A DNA stretch of 64,000 nucleotides, taken from assembly GCA_025602905.1 (NCBI GenBank), contig JAHLKI010000011.1, positions 496,001 through 560,000 of the forward strand. Direction: 5' to 3'. The translations under genes were made by a program, and so were the position numbers. Positions 22,757 to 34,376 of the stretch are shown here, piece after piece. The notes under the pieces were generated by a model. That model saw nothing but the letters and a program-made list of their open reading frames with translations, searched no databases and was not told the DNA's origin. The stretch comes from Phlyctochytrium arcticum. Lineage: Eukaryota; Chytridiomycota; Chytridiomycetes; Chytridiales; Chytridiaceae. Position 1 is the first letter of the stretch; each line of letters begins with the position of its first letter.

Positions 22757-25689
22757 ATGTTGGCGGGAGAACTCACTCGAGAAACGAAATGTCGGCCAAA
22801 ATCTGGCTTACTTCCGGATAGTCCGACAAATGATTCCTGGGCGGAGGAAGCTGCAGTCTCGGAGGTTTGGGTAGAGGTCAGTATCGGGAATACACTTATG
22901 TATACGCGACAGAATTTTGAACACATACATAGGAAGACCAAACAATAGAGGACGCGTCAATCAAGAGTTTCCAGGACCTTTCTAATTTTCTTACGACGGA
23001 TTGTAATGGCACGTTTGAGACACTCATACCAAAGCGGACTGGCACGGACGGAAGCAAACTTCGCGAAGCAAACAAATCCCGAGGCCAGATGTCTGCTCCT
23101 GACGTCGCTGACGTCAAAAGCACCGATGCAAAGCAAGGCTCTATCTCAATGAGAAGATCGCATGAAAAGAGTTCATCACTCTCTCTGTCATCTGCTTATG
23201 GAGACAATCGTGTATGGGCAGTCGATGCAACGAGTATGAAGTCACTTGACGATTTTGCCGTAAATGAGGTTGAAGAAGCGCGAACGGATGATACCCATGC
23301 ATTACTAGATAAAGCTTCTACAAGGAAAAAGTCTTGGTCAGAAGGAGCGGGAACGGATCATACCCCTGGGCTAATAGACATATCTTCTACAAGCAAAGAT
23401 TCTCCATCAGACCAAATCATGTTACTAACCGAGGTCAAGAAGAGCTCTCCAAGTTCTACGCGGAGCTTCTCTGAATTATCATGCTACTTTTCATGCTCCG
23501 AAAAAGAAGAGGAAGATCAACAGCGAAGGAGCCACCCATCTTCTGGTAAAGGACAGGAGTCCCTTTTGCCCAGTGCACCCGCCTCTCCATTTGTTTTTGA
23601 TGTTGATCATAACTACCCTGTTGGAGGAAAGTTGTGGACGCCGGTCACTACTTTTTTTGTAAAGTTGTCGACGCCAGGAGTCCGAAGTGCAGCAGCTCCT
23701 CGCACACCTTCGCCAGTGGCCGCAAATGCAGATGTCGATTTTTCAAACGTTACAATCAGGAAGCGCCGACACCGCCGGCATCATAAAAAAAGACTATCCA
23801 TGGGGTCTCCACTTCAGTCTCCACTTCAATCTCCACTTCAATCTCCACTTCAATCTCCACTTCAGTCAATGGGTGTCAAAAAGTCTGTGTCAAGCAAAGG
23901 CGATACACTGGATGACAATATAGAGAAAAAAGGGATCCATCGAGAAAATGATAACGAACGCAGTGATTCGCTTTCTTTCGAAGTTATCGATAGCACGCTT
24001 GCCAGCATTTCCCCCATCACAATCAGCAGTCCTCTTGCGAACAATCTCTTTGATGCTAACTTAATCGACGGGGGTTCGCCATTTGGTGTAAAGACGTTTG
24101 CAGCAAACACGGCGCGCGTGGATGAGAAATCTTCACTTGACGATAATCCCTTTGACGTCGGTACTACATGGGCTGCCGCAAACCCCCCAACCGGCATCAA
24201 TCAAAGTAGGAGCATTTTATGAATTTATGAGACTGGCTTTCTTAACGGCATTCTCCAGTCAGCCCCACAGTCGGCCGCGAAAGTGGCAATGTAGAGGATG
24301 AACGTGCCATCGAAGAGGACAAACTGCCGCTGGACAACGATCTCGATATGTTTGACCCCATTCCTCCTACTTATTCTGATTGGCGTGACGATTCTGATAA
24401 TGACTCAAACAGTGGCGTTTTGGTCTTGTGAGTCTCCTTTGACACAGATGCAGAGACGAGAATTAAGTCTCATGTGTCTATAGTGATGGCACGCCACGGA
24501 AACTACAGCCACTTAAAAAAGAGTGGAGGCCTCCAACGACGCCTATCGCGCACAACACCGCAAAACACACCCCGCTGGCACAAAAGGTTCTAAAAACCTC
24601 GTCAAAGAACGCCGGTTTGTTCATAGTAATCATGTGTCAGACCTTTCTGCGCGATTTTAATTGTGGGTGATTTGATAGGTGCACTTAATGGTAACTTCAG
24701 TCGCATCAGAGTTGCTCTAAGTGAAGAACTTTTTCGCGAGTACAATGAGAAGATATTCGGGTCAAGGCTTCCCAGTGACATGCCAATCATTTGGTCGAAG
24801 CATCTACGCACTACAGCCGGAAGAACAATCTCAAAAAGGTAAGATCCGACCTATATAAAAATGCAGCCCAGCTGATCGGACTCAGGCAGAAACACGATCA
24901 GGAATGGCGTTACACTGCGCATATTGAACTGTCCATCAAAGTCCTAGACAATATTGGTAAGTGGATCTCACAGATTTACCCCATATTCAACATCTCACAT
25001 CGGGGAGCAGACCGTTTGAAGAGTACGCTGATTCACGAGCTTTGCCACGTACGCCGAGTTTCGGGCATTGTGAGATATTATGCTAAAATGGTATCCAGGC
25101 CGCGCAATGGATTGTGGACAAAACCGTGAAGCCCCCTCACGGCGATACTTTCAAACGCTGGTATGCGAATTGAATAACCGTGCATATTGCTGCATCGCTA
25201 ATTCCTTTGGATAGGGGCAAAATAGCAGAACGCGCATACCCGGACATAAAAGTCACCACGTGCCATTCTTACGAAATAAAATGCAAGTACCAGTATAAGT
25301 GCATCAGTGAAGACTGTGCCCGAATGTAAGTTGACACCGAAACCCTGGATGATTATGATATTGACGAAATATTTCAGCTACGGACGTCACAGCAAATCAA
25401 TCAACGTGGAGAAACATGGATGCGGCCGGTGTGGGTCAAGGTTAGCTTTAATGGAACGATTGAAAAAGGACGGCACACCTTTCAAAGCCAATCCGTACGC
25501 TGTATTTGTAAAGGTCTGTGACTGCGTATCTGTTGTGGACAATAGTGAGTGTACAGCCGGAGACTTACGCTTTGCAAACAGGAAAATTACAAAACAGTCA
25601 AAGCCGACAATCCTGACCTACACACCAAGGACATCATGTCACTCCTTGGGAGACAATTTAAAACTCTCTCGATTGATGCAAATATGTAA
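22757..25689 (+). CDS. GCNA: GCNA/ACRC-like SprT-family DNA-protein crosslink protease
   Basis: Eleven exons: 22757..22876, 22933..24205, 24259..24427, 24484..24614, 24679..24838, 24886..24956, 25011..25048, 25099..25160, 25215..25325, 25378..25513 and 25582..25689; 792 residues, phases consistent. The first about 560 residues are disordered, acidic and Ser-rich, as in GCNA. The SprT-like domain follows: LFREYNEKIFGSRLP, IELSIKVLDN and the zinc protease site DRLKSTLIHELCHAAQW. A zinc-binding C-terminal part (CKYQYKCISEDC, CGRCGSRLALM) and PYAVFVKENY resemble animal GCNA closely. Such proteins degrade proteins crosslinked to DNA, mainly in germ cells of animals. The exact start relies on the first exon, whose frame is open and joins in phase. 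Confidence 0.88.
23802..23867 (+). repeat. 12-bp tandem repeat encoding (SPLQ)n in the GCNA-like gene
   Basis: Five consecutive copies of a TCTCCACTTCAR unit encode S-P-L-Q repeats inside the disordered N-terminal half. Copies differ only at the last base (A or G), so the array is young. Copy number is likely to vary between strains. Each unit gives one SP phosphorylation site. Confidence 0.9.
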
Positions 25690-25795
25690 ATATCATGGTG
25701 TAGCGAAGGATTGCATCACAATCATTTTATTTCACAGCAGCCACCCAAAAGTTTCTTCATGTGGTCCGGAAAATTGCACAGTCTCCGGCGGCAGT

Positions 25796-27030
25796 TTAAC
25801 TATCAACAGGTGCACATTTGCTGCATTTGCAGTGGAAGTTATACTGAGGGAGCACTTGTTTTGTTAGAGAACACCACACTCTGCAGCTCTTGTATGGGAC
25901 ATACCTTTCTCTTGAGCTCCTTTCGCCTTTCTTTCAACTCTTTCTCCTCAGTTGCAATGTACGAGATAAATATCTCCTCGCCATCGTCGAGATCAGCCAT
26001 GGCTACCAAAGCCGCATCTCCGGTCGCGTTGGGGTGTGTGATCTTGACATTTGGTGAGCAGGCGTGGGAAATCAGACTTGTGATGTGATAAAGTGCAAGA
26101 CCGCTGTGTTCACTGGCAGCAGTTGACGTCCGAACGGGATCTGCATAGTCTTCCACGCTATCAGCCGTGCAGGTCGAAACCGCGTAAACATTGTAACCGA
26201 ATTTGCCCTTGATCATAAGGTAACGTTCCTCAGTCAAGACTATGATTAGAACTTGTAAGTCATCCATCGGAGGCGGGTTGTTTCGAATCAAAAACGTTCT
26301 TACACTCTGCAAATCCGGGAACCTTGGGACTAATAATGTTTACAATCAATTCAATCTCCTTCTTGATCGTATCTGAAGTTTTCAGTTTTAGGTCATAAAG
26401 TCGCTCGAGATGATCTAGATCCAAGAGTTAGCGCTTCATCTGGCCGCATATTTGCGCAGCAGTTTTACCCCATGTTGAGTATTTCGGCTTGGCGGCTCCT
26501 TCTTCCTGTGGCTTAAGAGTCTCTTCGTATACCATCTTTGACAGAAAGACGGCCACTAGGTAAGGGTGACGAGACTTGATCTCCCGGCAGTGTTCTTCAA
26601 GCTTCCGGACGGCGTCTCCAGTTTCCTGGTCACCGGCGCATAGGAAAGTGTGGTATTCCTTGGAGGCGAGCTTTGAGCAGGCGTCGCTACAGTAATGAGC
26701 AGACTTGCACTGGTCGCACGAGATGCCATCCTCAACTGCAGATAAATCCTTCATACAGTGATCGCAAACATTGACCTAGAATGAGGAAAATGTAAGTTAA
26801 AAATGACTGCGCAAGTAAGCGAAAGTGCATACATCTATCTTCAAATTTCTGGTCAAAGCTATCGGCTGCTCTTCGTAGATGATATCGCCGGCTTTGAAAG
26901 CTTTGGTGACTTCCAATCCACGTCGAATAATCCGCTTGCCCTCTGACGTCGTATTTTGAAGACTCTGCTTCACACGAACGTTCTTATCGGGGGTAGGAAA
27001 CGTTTGGAAGTCTGTAAGACGGGTTAGCAA
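25796..27030 (-). CDS. SET and MYND domain protein (SMYD-like lysine methyltransferase), first exon unresolved
   Basis: Exons in transcript order: up to 27011-26833, then 26775-26469, 26414-26304, 26239-25905 and 25843-25796. The SET domain is split around a MYND zinc finger: VCDHC...CDQCKSAHYCSDACSKL with HTFLC closes it. The start of SET shows GKRIIRRGLEVTKAFKAGDIIYEEQP. LTEERYLMIKGKFGYNVYAV and LISHACSPNVKIT hold the cofactor-binding NHxC-like region, where the usual Asn is Ser-His-Ala-Cys here. The post-SET tail is YNFHCKCSKC. The first exon starts with an AG acceptor near 27013; the ATG must lie in an upstream exon before about 27,180, which I could not settle. Substrate is unknown. Confidence 0.85.
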
Positions 27031-27219
27031 ATACGGATACTAGGGTCTGAATCACAGAGCACCCACATTCCTGCTGATGCTTTTTCAGCTGTTGCCGTGC
27101 CGACGATGATTTCAGTTGATGGGTGTATTGCAGATGAATATGTAAAAAATGATACAGAGTGAAAGTAATGGTTAGACAAAGATAGAGCTATACATAGATA
27201 AGGCAGGAGCACCTCCAAA

Positions 27220-27881
27220 CTACTCTATTTCCACCTCAGTCAACGTTGGCCCGCTCCTTCCCCCAGGTCCACCGGCACCTACATCAGCAGCGTACAGTTC
27301 CATGAGTTGGCTCATCACGGGCTCTGGCACCGATTGCTGCAGAACCATGAGCAGATTCATTGGCTCGTTGTATGCTTGCAATGCCTTGAAGAAACATTTG
27401 GCGGCAAGCTCATACGCCTGGGGACCTATAAGATAAACAAATGACATGTCAATACCTAGGGCGAGAAACAAATATAACATTGGGCGCTGCCTTACCTCGC
27501 GAGCAAAGGGCTTCACCCATCTGCAAGTGCTTCATAAAATACTCTCCACGCTCTTGTGGGTTCTCTGGGACAGGCTCATCCAAGTCAAAGCCTCCGGGAG
27601 CTGCTGCTGGAGGTGCAGCAGCAGCGGCGGCACGTTGACGCAAACGGGCTTCCGCAGCGTTGGCCTCCTTCATTCGTAATGCTTCCCGTCGCTGTTGGTC
27701 TAAAATAAAGTGAAAAGTCGTTAGTTATGACCAACTGTAGCCAATCATTTGGGTATTTACTCAGTTTGCGTCGGAAAATTGGATCTCTGTGTCGTTTCTG
27801 ATCAAAGTAAATCAGATATCCTACGCCCAGGACGGCGGCGGCGGCGGCCGTTCCGACAACGACTTCTCTTGTAGTGACCAT
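27220..27881 (-). CDS. TOM20: Mitochondrial import receptor TOM20
   Basis: Exons 27761..27881, 27496..27699 and 27220..27425 give 176 residues. The N-terminus is a signal anchor (VVVGTAAAAAVLGVGYLIYFDQKR) followed by a basic segment with FRRKL and QQRREALRMKE. The cytosolic core carries the single TPR-like presequence-binding region (GEYFMKHLQMGEALCSRG, AYELAAKCFFKALQAYNEP) and ends acidic. TOM20 sits in the outer mitochondrial membrane and recognises presequences. The Ala/Pro-rich insert (about residues 60-80) is longer than in yeast. It diverges from the CX9C gene at 28,037. Confidence 0.93.
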
Positions 27882-28036
27882 TGTCGAGTTAATGGGTTGC
27901 TTTCGCAGCTGCTAATTGCTTGCCTCTCACTGAATTCAAACACTCTGAGTCGCTCCCGTGTTGTCATGGCGACCGACATGAACGCGAATAGTGACGTTCG
28001 GCAAATTTGAACTTTGGAATTTGAAGATTTTGAGCA

Positions 28037-28343
28037 ATGTCTTCAGGTTTCGGGCTCAACGGCGGCCGCGGACGCTGCTTTCCGTTTTGGCAAGAGTTTT
28101 CAAAATGCTACGTCCAGAGCGATTCACCGCGGAAGGAGTGCCAAAACCAGTTTGAAGATTACCAGGAGTGCCTATACCACCGCAAAGAGGTTCGTAAAGT
28201 CTTTCTCCGGCTGCTGATGGCAATGTAATTTACATTTTGTTGGTGTTTGGTAGCTGCTTCGATTGGCCATTGTCGGCGAGGAGTACGAGAAAAACAAGAA
28301 GGCAGCAAAGTCAGAAAAGTCAGAAAAGGAGTCTTCCAAGTAG
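28037..28343 (+). CDS. Twin CX9C protein, NDUFS5/15-kDa complex I subunit-like
   Basis: Exons 28037..28189 and 28254..28343 encode 80 residues. Two CX9C motifs are clear (CFPFWQEFSKC and CQNQFEDYQEC), which form a coiled-coil helix-coiled-coil-helix fold imported by the Mia40 pathway. The spacing, the conserved YxECLYHRKE and the basic/acidic Lys-Glu tail fit the 15-kDa subunit of respiratory complex I (NDUFS5). An upstream ATG at 27967 starts a 14-codon open frame ending before the gene, so it could be a small upstream ORF. Confidence 0.7.
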
Positions 28344-28560
28344 ACATCATACCCTTCCATACGCCATGTACTCTTTGGCACCCCATCTGGATCGACAAAC
28401 TCTGTTTACCCATTTATAATCACTGTGTTCACCTCTTTAAGTCCACCCCGACACATTTTGCAAACAGTTAGCCGTTATGCCTTTGCTTCTTTCCGTCGAG
28501 CTACATTGGAACAACTTTGTCGTGAACATTTCTTTAATATTAATTTCTGCCAAAATGCTA

Positions 28561-29230
28561 CTATCGACTAGATTCTGCCAGCGTTTTTGCCGTAATGGAG
28601 AGCGCGTGGATACCACCATCCTTCAGTTCTTCGCTCAAAATCTCGTAAATCATCTGATAAATAGATGTTAGCACATTCTCAATTGCTATAGGCAATCGAG
28701 GCTATCCGGTACCTTATGTCTTGCTACAGGCATCTACGAGGGTGTAAGTTAGATGTGATGGAGATCATTCAATGCACATTTCTCCGCACCTTTCCTTGGA
28801 ATTTTTCCGATACAGCGGTTACCCTATTAACAATTGCACACATATATTAAGTCAGTTGTGGTGCACGCAGGTTTGGTGGAAAGATAACTGACCGGAAATG
28901 TGTCTCTCCTCGAGTAACTCCCCGCATAGCAGCATGCCCTTTATGTTTATCGCTTTCATCTATAATCACGAGTGTAGCAGGCTCCAGCCCAGCGGTGAGC
29001 TGTATGCATGTATGATCAGTTACGAAGACTTCTGATAGGTTTGAAAGACAGCATGTTACCTTTTCCTCGATTCGTGAGTACATGGGGCCGACCATTTTCG
29101 GGCTTTCGTCGGTCAGAAAGGAGCTGAGAAAGGCAGAGTGCTTTATTGACCTCGTAAGGGTTGCCCGAGGTAAATTTGAAGAACGTGCAGAGAGTCGCAG
29201 AGCGGCGGTCAGTGTCCGGGATGGATTCAT
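28561..29230 (-). CDS. Mitochondrial BolA-family protein
   Basis: Exons in transcript order: 29060..29230, 28893..28999, 28790..28823, 28713..28733 (21 nt) and 28561..28653; 141 residues. The N-terminus (MNPSRTLTAALRLSARSSN...) is Arg/Ser-rich, without acidic residues for about 45 positions, and looks like a mitochondrial presequence. The BolA core reads MYSRIEEKLTAGLEPATLVIIDES, GETHFRVTAVSEKF and ARHKMIYEILSEEL...IHALSI. Mitochondrial BolA proteins work with monothiol glutaredoxin in iron-sulfur cluster delivery. ATG at 29230 is the first in frame. The gene shares a 225-bp divergent promoter with RpiB. Confidence 0.9.
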
Positions 29231-29455
29231 CAAAGCTGGTTATAATTGCCGTTCAGGATTTGACAACTCTCAAAATCTTCCAAAACTTGCTTGTCACCAA
29301 ATACTGTGCACAGCCACCCGCAAGCTGTGCCGCTCGCAGGCCACTATCTTGTGATTGATGACAGTTGCGTTCATTTTGAGATGTGGGGTCCGCAACTTTT
29401 GGCACCAGCTTCCAGACGCATTATCCGGCCAATCCCACCCCTCCTCACCCGCAAC

Positions 29456-30104
29456 ATGACTACCCTCGAGTTTCGCAAGTATAACACCTCCAAGGACAAC
29501 AAGCGCCAGGTTGTCCTTGCGTCGGACCATGCCGGCGTCGAAATGAAGGCCAACATTGTGCAGTTTTTGACGTCAAACCCTGCGGGTGAAGGATGGGATA
29601 TTGTCGATGTCGGTCCTCATGTCGCTGAACGGGTGGATATTCCTTGAGAAATCGTCTCATAACTTTTGCTGAAGTCAATATTTCTCTAGTGCGATTATCC
29701 CGACTACGCCAAGATCGCAGCAGACGAAATTTTGTCAGACTCAAAGCAATATGGCAAGTTGATGTCTTTCCCTGCATTCTATGGTATGTCGCGTTAAACA
29801 GTTTTGGTATGAAACAGAGCACAAGACTGGAATATTGATTTGCGGAACTGGAATCGGTATTTCCATCGCTGCCAACAAGATCAAGGGAATTCGAGCCGCC
29901 TTATGCCATGACCATTTCACTGCCAAGCTTTGCAGAGAACACAATGACGCCAATATCCTTGCAATAGGTGCTCGTACAACAGGACCAGATGTCGCAACCG
30001 AGATGGTTGCTACATTTCTCAGCACCAAGTTTGCCGGCCAACGGCACGCAGGGCGTCTGGACAAGCTTCACAAATTGGAGGGATGCTCCTACAACTCTTG
30101 CTAA
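29456..30104 (+). CDS. rpiB: Ribose-5-phosphate isomerase B (RpiB/LacAB family)
   Basis: Exons 29456..29632, 29690..29783 and 29818..30104 give 185 residues. Family motifs: VVLASDHAGVEMK at the N-terminus, ERCDYPDYAKIAADEI, and GILICGTGIGISIAANK with the catalytic Cys, then CHDHFTAKLCREHNDANILAIGAR. The enzyme interconverts ribose-5-phosphate and ribulose-5-phosphate. RpiB is bacterial in origin but known in some fungi and protists. The second intron (29784..29817) is only 34 nt; no other donor and acceptor pair keeps the frame. Confidence 0.9.
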
Positions 30105-30181
30105 AAGAAAGTTTAAAAACTTTTTGTACAGAATCTCTATAATATATACATTGATGGGAGCACTCCAATCGACCGCAGATG

Positions 30182-32356
30182 CTATGATTTCTTTCCTTTC
30201 CCTTTCTTCCGCGAGCCAGGAGTAGGCGGAGCCGGCGCTACACCCACGACTTCCGCACCCTTCATGTCACCGGCCCCGTCTTCCTCAACCTGATTCCTAA
30301 CATCCAGAAACACCATGACGTCCCGCAGTTGCTCATTCAACTCTTGGATCTCAATGTCCTTGGCCACGATGGAGCGTTCAAGAGTGGCAATCTTTTCTTG
30401 ATACGACGCTTGGTTGGTCAGCAGCGATCCGTTTAGCGCTCTCTCTTCTTGAAGGTTCTTTTCAGATTTGACCGCACGCTCCAATATACCAGACAATTTA
30501 CTCTCCAGCATGCGTTTACCTTTCTCCACGATTGCTAGTCGCGTTGCAAGATCTTCCCGCTGCATCACCGCCATAGCACAATCATCTCGGATTTGCTTCA
30601 ACGATCGGTCCCACTCCGTCTGTTGCTGCAGAAGGGTATTCTCAATCTGAGAGAGTTTTGATTCGTACCATAACCGTTGCGATTCAAGCTGTGATGTCAA
30701 CAAATAGCTGTACTCCATACTAATGGATTCCATCTTGGCGGTCGACACCGCTGTGCCATCTGTTGGTACGCTTGCCGGCTGCTGGTTAGCCTCCGCAAAT
30801 TCGGTGGAGTGATTTCGAGTTGGGGCAGGAAGCTCGACCAGCTTGCCATCCGTACGATTTTGTATCAAACGATGGACGTATCCATCTCCGGCGTAGTCCC
30901 AGACCCTCTGTGTTTCCAGCTCCATAGAGTAAGTGTGGTGGGTATCCGCGAAATGACTTTGGGCATGACCTTCCTGATACCTCCCGCAGCCAATGTTGCC
31001 GCAAATCAGGCATATCCACAGATTAAGTGTTGAACCACAATCCATGCATTCGTTGGGCATGTCATCCTCGGATTCGGCCATGGACGCATTGGACGAATAC
31101 CGACATACGGGACACGACGAGTCGGCCCATTTTGCCAAACAATTACAGTGGAAGGTGTGGTGGCAAAAGATGGTTAGCAGGCCGGTCACAGCTGCGTCCA
31201 TCCGTTCCAAGCAAACCGGACAAGTAGGCAATTCAAGCAATTGGTGAGGGGCGACATGCGAAGGCGACAGGCTGCCTGTGGGAGGATGCAATGAGTCTGG
31301 GGTGAGATGGGTGGGGTCAGAATGACTACTGGATGGAGAGGCTAAAGTCAAAGGCTTGGTGGTGAGACTTGTGGGGCTCCCCAAAACACGGCCAGGTAAG
31401 AATAGAGTACTTGGGTCATCGGGAAGAGGAGGAAAGGCATAAGGAGGAATTGCCTGGGATTTGAATTCAATGGATTTGATATACACCACATGACATATCT
31501 CAGGCTCCATTGAGCTGAATTCTCTTCCATTGAAACGGTGATAAAACCGTGCGCCTCCTTGTTCCTCCCGAAATTTGATCAGAACCATGAATCGATTTGG
31601 CAAAGAATCTTTTACTATTCTTAGATGGCTCATGTCGTCTTGAGAAGATCCAACAAAGTTCAAAAAATCTTGTGCCGTCATGTACGAAGGCACAGCGAGA
31701 ACACACAGTATTGTTCCAGTACCTTTCATATCGGCCATTGTCTGCGTGGCAGAGGTATTGGTTGCAGTCGCATCAACAGGCAGTGCAGCCGCAGTCAAGA
31801 TATCTTCCACTTCGGAACGGTCTCTGTATAGATGTAATGTACCTGCATCTAATTCCGTAGTTCCAAACCTATAAGGAACGAAGGCACCAGAGGTAGGTAC
31901 TGTGTGTGCTTTCTGTTTCTTTTTCTTTGATCGCGTGCGATGTCGAGTGGAAGCAGTCACTTCGCTCGTTCCAGCAGTTTCCAAGTCTGCCTCGTTTGTC
32001 CCCCCAGGTGAAACAACATCCTCTCCTCCCTCCGGCATTTTCGCAAAATCAATCCACTCAATCTGTAGCTTTCCCTGTCGCCAATCTTTGGAAGAATTGT
32101 ACGATTTGCCTATTGACCCAAATACGAGACTTGGAACGCGACCCTGCCCAGTAGCTATTCCTTGAACCTCACTCGATGGAGACTTGCCAAGGGCTACCGA
32201 AGAAGAAACCTGATCTCCGCTTGCTTTATACGAAGGTAGCAGGGGCTCGAATATCGAGGTTGGTAGTGAGACTTGACCCGCGAGATCTACGTTTTTCGCG
32301 GACGCGGGTGTACTTGTTGGTGGCAGAATTTCAAGTCGAAGGTGATAGAAGTACAT
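30182..32356 (-). CDS. ETP1: BRAP2/ETP1-like RING and ZnF-UBP ubiquitin ligase
   Basis: A single exon of 724 codons. The ATG at 32356 is chosen because the protein then begins MYFYHLRLEILPP, the expected family start; the frame stays open upstream to 32641 without family similarity. Order: BRAP2 domain (CVLAVPSYMTAQDFLNFVG, RFMVLIKFREE), RING finger (CPVCLERMD...CHHTFHCNCLAKW...CPVC), ZnF-UBP (CMDCGSTLNLWICLICGNIGCGRY) and a coiled coil with YSYLLTSQLESQRLWYESK. It ends with a basic KKGKGKKS tail. Animal BRAP binds nuclear localisation signals and Ras; yeast Etp1 acts in stress responses. Confidence 0.95.
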   Translation of the reverse strand: MYFYHLRLEILPPTSTPASAKNVDLAGQVSLPTSIFEPLLPSYKASGDQVSSSVALGKSPSSEVQGIATGQGRVPSLVFGSIGKSYNSSKDWRQGKLQIEWIDFAKMPEGGEDVVSPGGTNEADLETAGTSEVTASTRHRTRSKKKKQKAHTVPTSGAFVPYRFGTTELDAGTLHLYRDRSEVEDILTAAALPVDATATNTSATQTMADMKGTGTILCVLAVPSYMTAQDFLNFVGSSQDDMSHLRIVKDSLPNRFMVLIKFREEQGGARFYHRFNGREFSSMEPEICHVVYIKSIEFKSQAIPPYAFPPLPDDPSTLFLPGRVLGSPTSLTTKPLTLASPSSSHSDPTHLTPDSLHPPTGSLSPSHVAPHQLLELPTCPVCLERMDAAVTGLLTIFCHHTFHCNCLAKWADSSCPVCRYSSNASMAESEDDMPNECMDCGSTLNLWICLICGNIGCGRYQEGHAQSHFADTHHTYSMELETQRVWDYAGDGYVHRLIQNRTDGKLVELPAPTRNHSTEFAEANQQPASVPTDGTAVSTAKMESISMEYSYLLTSQLESQRLWYESKLSQIENTLLQQQTEWDRSLKQIRDDCAMAVMQREDLATRLAIVEKGKRMLESKLSGILERAVKSEKNLQEERALNGSLLTNQASYQEKIATLERSIVAKDIEIQELNEQLRDVMVFLDVRNQVEEDGAGDMKGAEVVGVAPAPPTPGSRKKGKGKKS

Positions 32357-32605
32357 GACAAATAGACGGCCAAGAGACTGTGATACCGTACTCTCGCATA
32401 TCAAGCATTGGATCTCGGGATCGACGGTGCTGCCGGTGCTGCCAATTGCCAAATCCTCGAAATCCTCTTTGTCATTTGCTGTAGTTGCTGTGAGAATGAA
32501 ATCACGTGAATGGTCAACAATCAACAATTCAGCATTGTGGAATTTGTTGCGATTTCTTCTCAAACCGCTGAGACCACTGTTGCAGTACATTCCGTTACAA
32601 GCAGG

Positions 32606-34376
32606 ATGACTCGGGATAAACGCAAGAAGCGAAAGGACCATGCGTCGAAAAAAGCAGTCGCAAAATCACACAAGTCTGCAAAACAAGCGGAAAAGGCACA
32701 ACGGAAAACCTCACGCTTGAACGCCAACTCCGACGAAGAGGAGGAAGATATTGAGCTTCTGCTGAAGCAATTTGCTTTGGACGACCAGAAAAAGCTGCAG
32801 GTACATTTGAAAATGCTCGCAATGAGCATCATCAGCACAACGTTTTGTTTTTACTCATTTGGGTGGGATAGGTGGTCGAGGAAGTATGCTTAGAACCTCC
32901 AACTGCCCGAGCGAATGCTTCCTTTATTCCAGCACCGGGAAATCAGCCGGTCATTTACTTGTTCGGGGGCGAGCATTATGATGGCAACAAGTTAAAAGTT
33001 TACAACGATCTGTTCAAGTCGGTAGACATACTGCCAGTTTGATCCAAGCTTTAATCACTCATTTCACTTCAGATATCGCGTTGATAAGAAGGAATGGCGT
33101 AAGATTGTCGCCCCATACTCTCCTGGACCTCGCAGTGGGCATCAATCAGTCGCTCTGAATAACGGTCAGCTCCTGGTTCTCGCTGGTGAATATGGTCAGT
33201 AACTATTATGATGCTTCTTCGTATTCACGTCGTGCTGACAATACATCTCAGCTTCCGCGACGCAATCACAATTTCATCACTGGAAGGTAAGCATTATGCC
33301 CTGTACCCCCCGGCAAAGGACAATTTGTTTATAATTGGGTATAGGACTGCTGGACATTCGATGTGAAGGAAAACAAGTGGGAAAAGCTGGACATAGCTAC
33401 ACCCCCTGCGCGATCTGGTCATCGGATGACGGTCTGGAAGCAATACGTTGTCATGTTTGGCGGCTTTTACGACAACTACAAAACGACAAAGTACTACGAC
33501 GACCTTTGGATTTTTGATAGTTCCGAATACAAGTGGAGCAAAATTGATCTGCCCTCTACATCGCTCAAACCCAGGTATGTTTTATTGGTTCATATTTGCT
33601 TTTTTTCCTCATATAGATTTGCTGCAAAGGGCACGATCGGGATTCCAATTCTTCACATACAACGATACATGCTACCTCTATGGTGGCTACTGTAAAAAAC
33701 AGGTAGATGGTGATCGTGACGAAGGTGTTGTTTTCAACGGTAGGATACTTGTGAAAACCAGGAGAATGTATTTATTCTAATGCTGCTAGCAGACATGTGG
33801 ATGCTGCATATGAATGCGGACTTCAGCACGCTAAAATGGGAGAAGGTAAAGAATTCCGGGACACAGCCAGCTCTTCGCGCGGGCTGCACAATGATCGTCC
33901 ACAAGAACAGAGCCCTACTTTTTGGCGGTGTGGAGGATGATGAAGAGGGTGGAGATAATTGCCAGTGTCAGAACGACATGTTTAGTTTCAATCTGGATAC
34001 AAGGAAATGGTATAAGTACCAGTTCAAGGGCGAAGCAGCTCGCCAAATCAAAAACGCTACCGGAGAAGAAGAGCCTCCTGCGACAGACTTGGAAGAATCT
34101 GGACCACATCGTCGATACAATGCCATGTTGACTATATGTCGTGGGTCCCTTTATCTTTATGGAGGCTTATTTGAGGATCGCAAAAAGGAATTCACATTGG
34201 ATGACCTATGGACACTCAACCCAGACAAGAGTGAGGCGTGGGATTGTGTTATCCCTGGATCTTGGGAAGGGAAAAAGAGCCGGAGTAGTGCTCAGAATGG
34301 AGAAGAGCCAGCGGTTGACGCAGAGTCAGACTCGGAGCAATCCGAATCGGACAGCGATGACGAGGAGGACAACTGA
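32606..34376 (+). CDS. KEL3: Kelch repeat protein, KLHDC4/KEL3 family
   Basis: Exons 32606..32800, 32872..33017, 33073..33194, 33252..33286, 33345..33574, 33630..33739 and 33793..34376 give 473 residues with consistent phases. The N-terminus is highly basic (MTRDKRKKRKDHASKK), then a short acidic run. Kelch motifs follow: VIYLFGGEHYDGNKLKVYND, PGPRSGHQS, PPARSGHRM...YVVMFGGFYDN, FFTYNDTCYLYGGYCKK and LLFGGVEDDEEGGD. The C-terminus is acidic (SDSEQSESDSDDEEDN). Family members are conserved but of uncertain role. It diverges from ETP1 across about 250 bp. Confidence 0.93.

Noticed and set aside
32357..32641. N-terminal extension of ETP1 to ATG 32641 or 32590
   Set aside because: The extension would overlap the start of KEL3, shows no family similarity, and the protein from ATG 32356 begins exactly as family members do.
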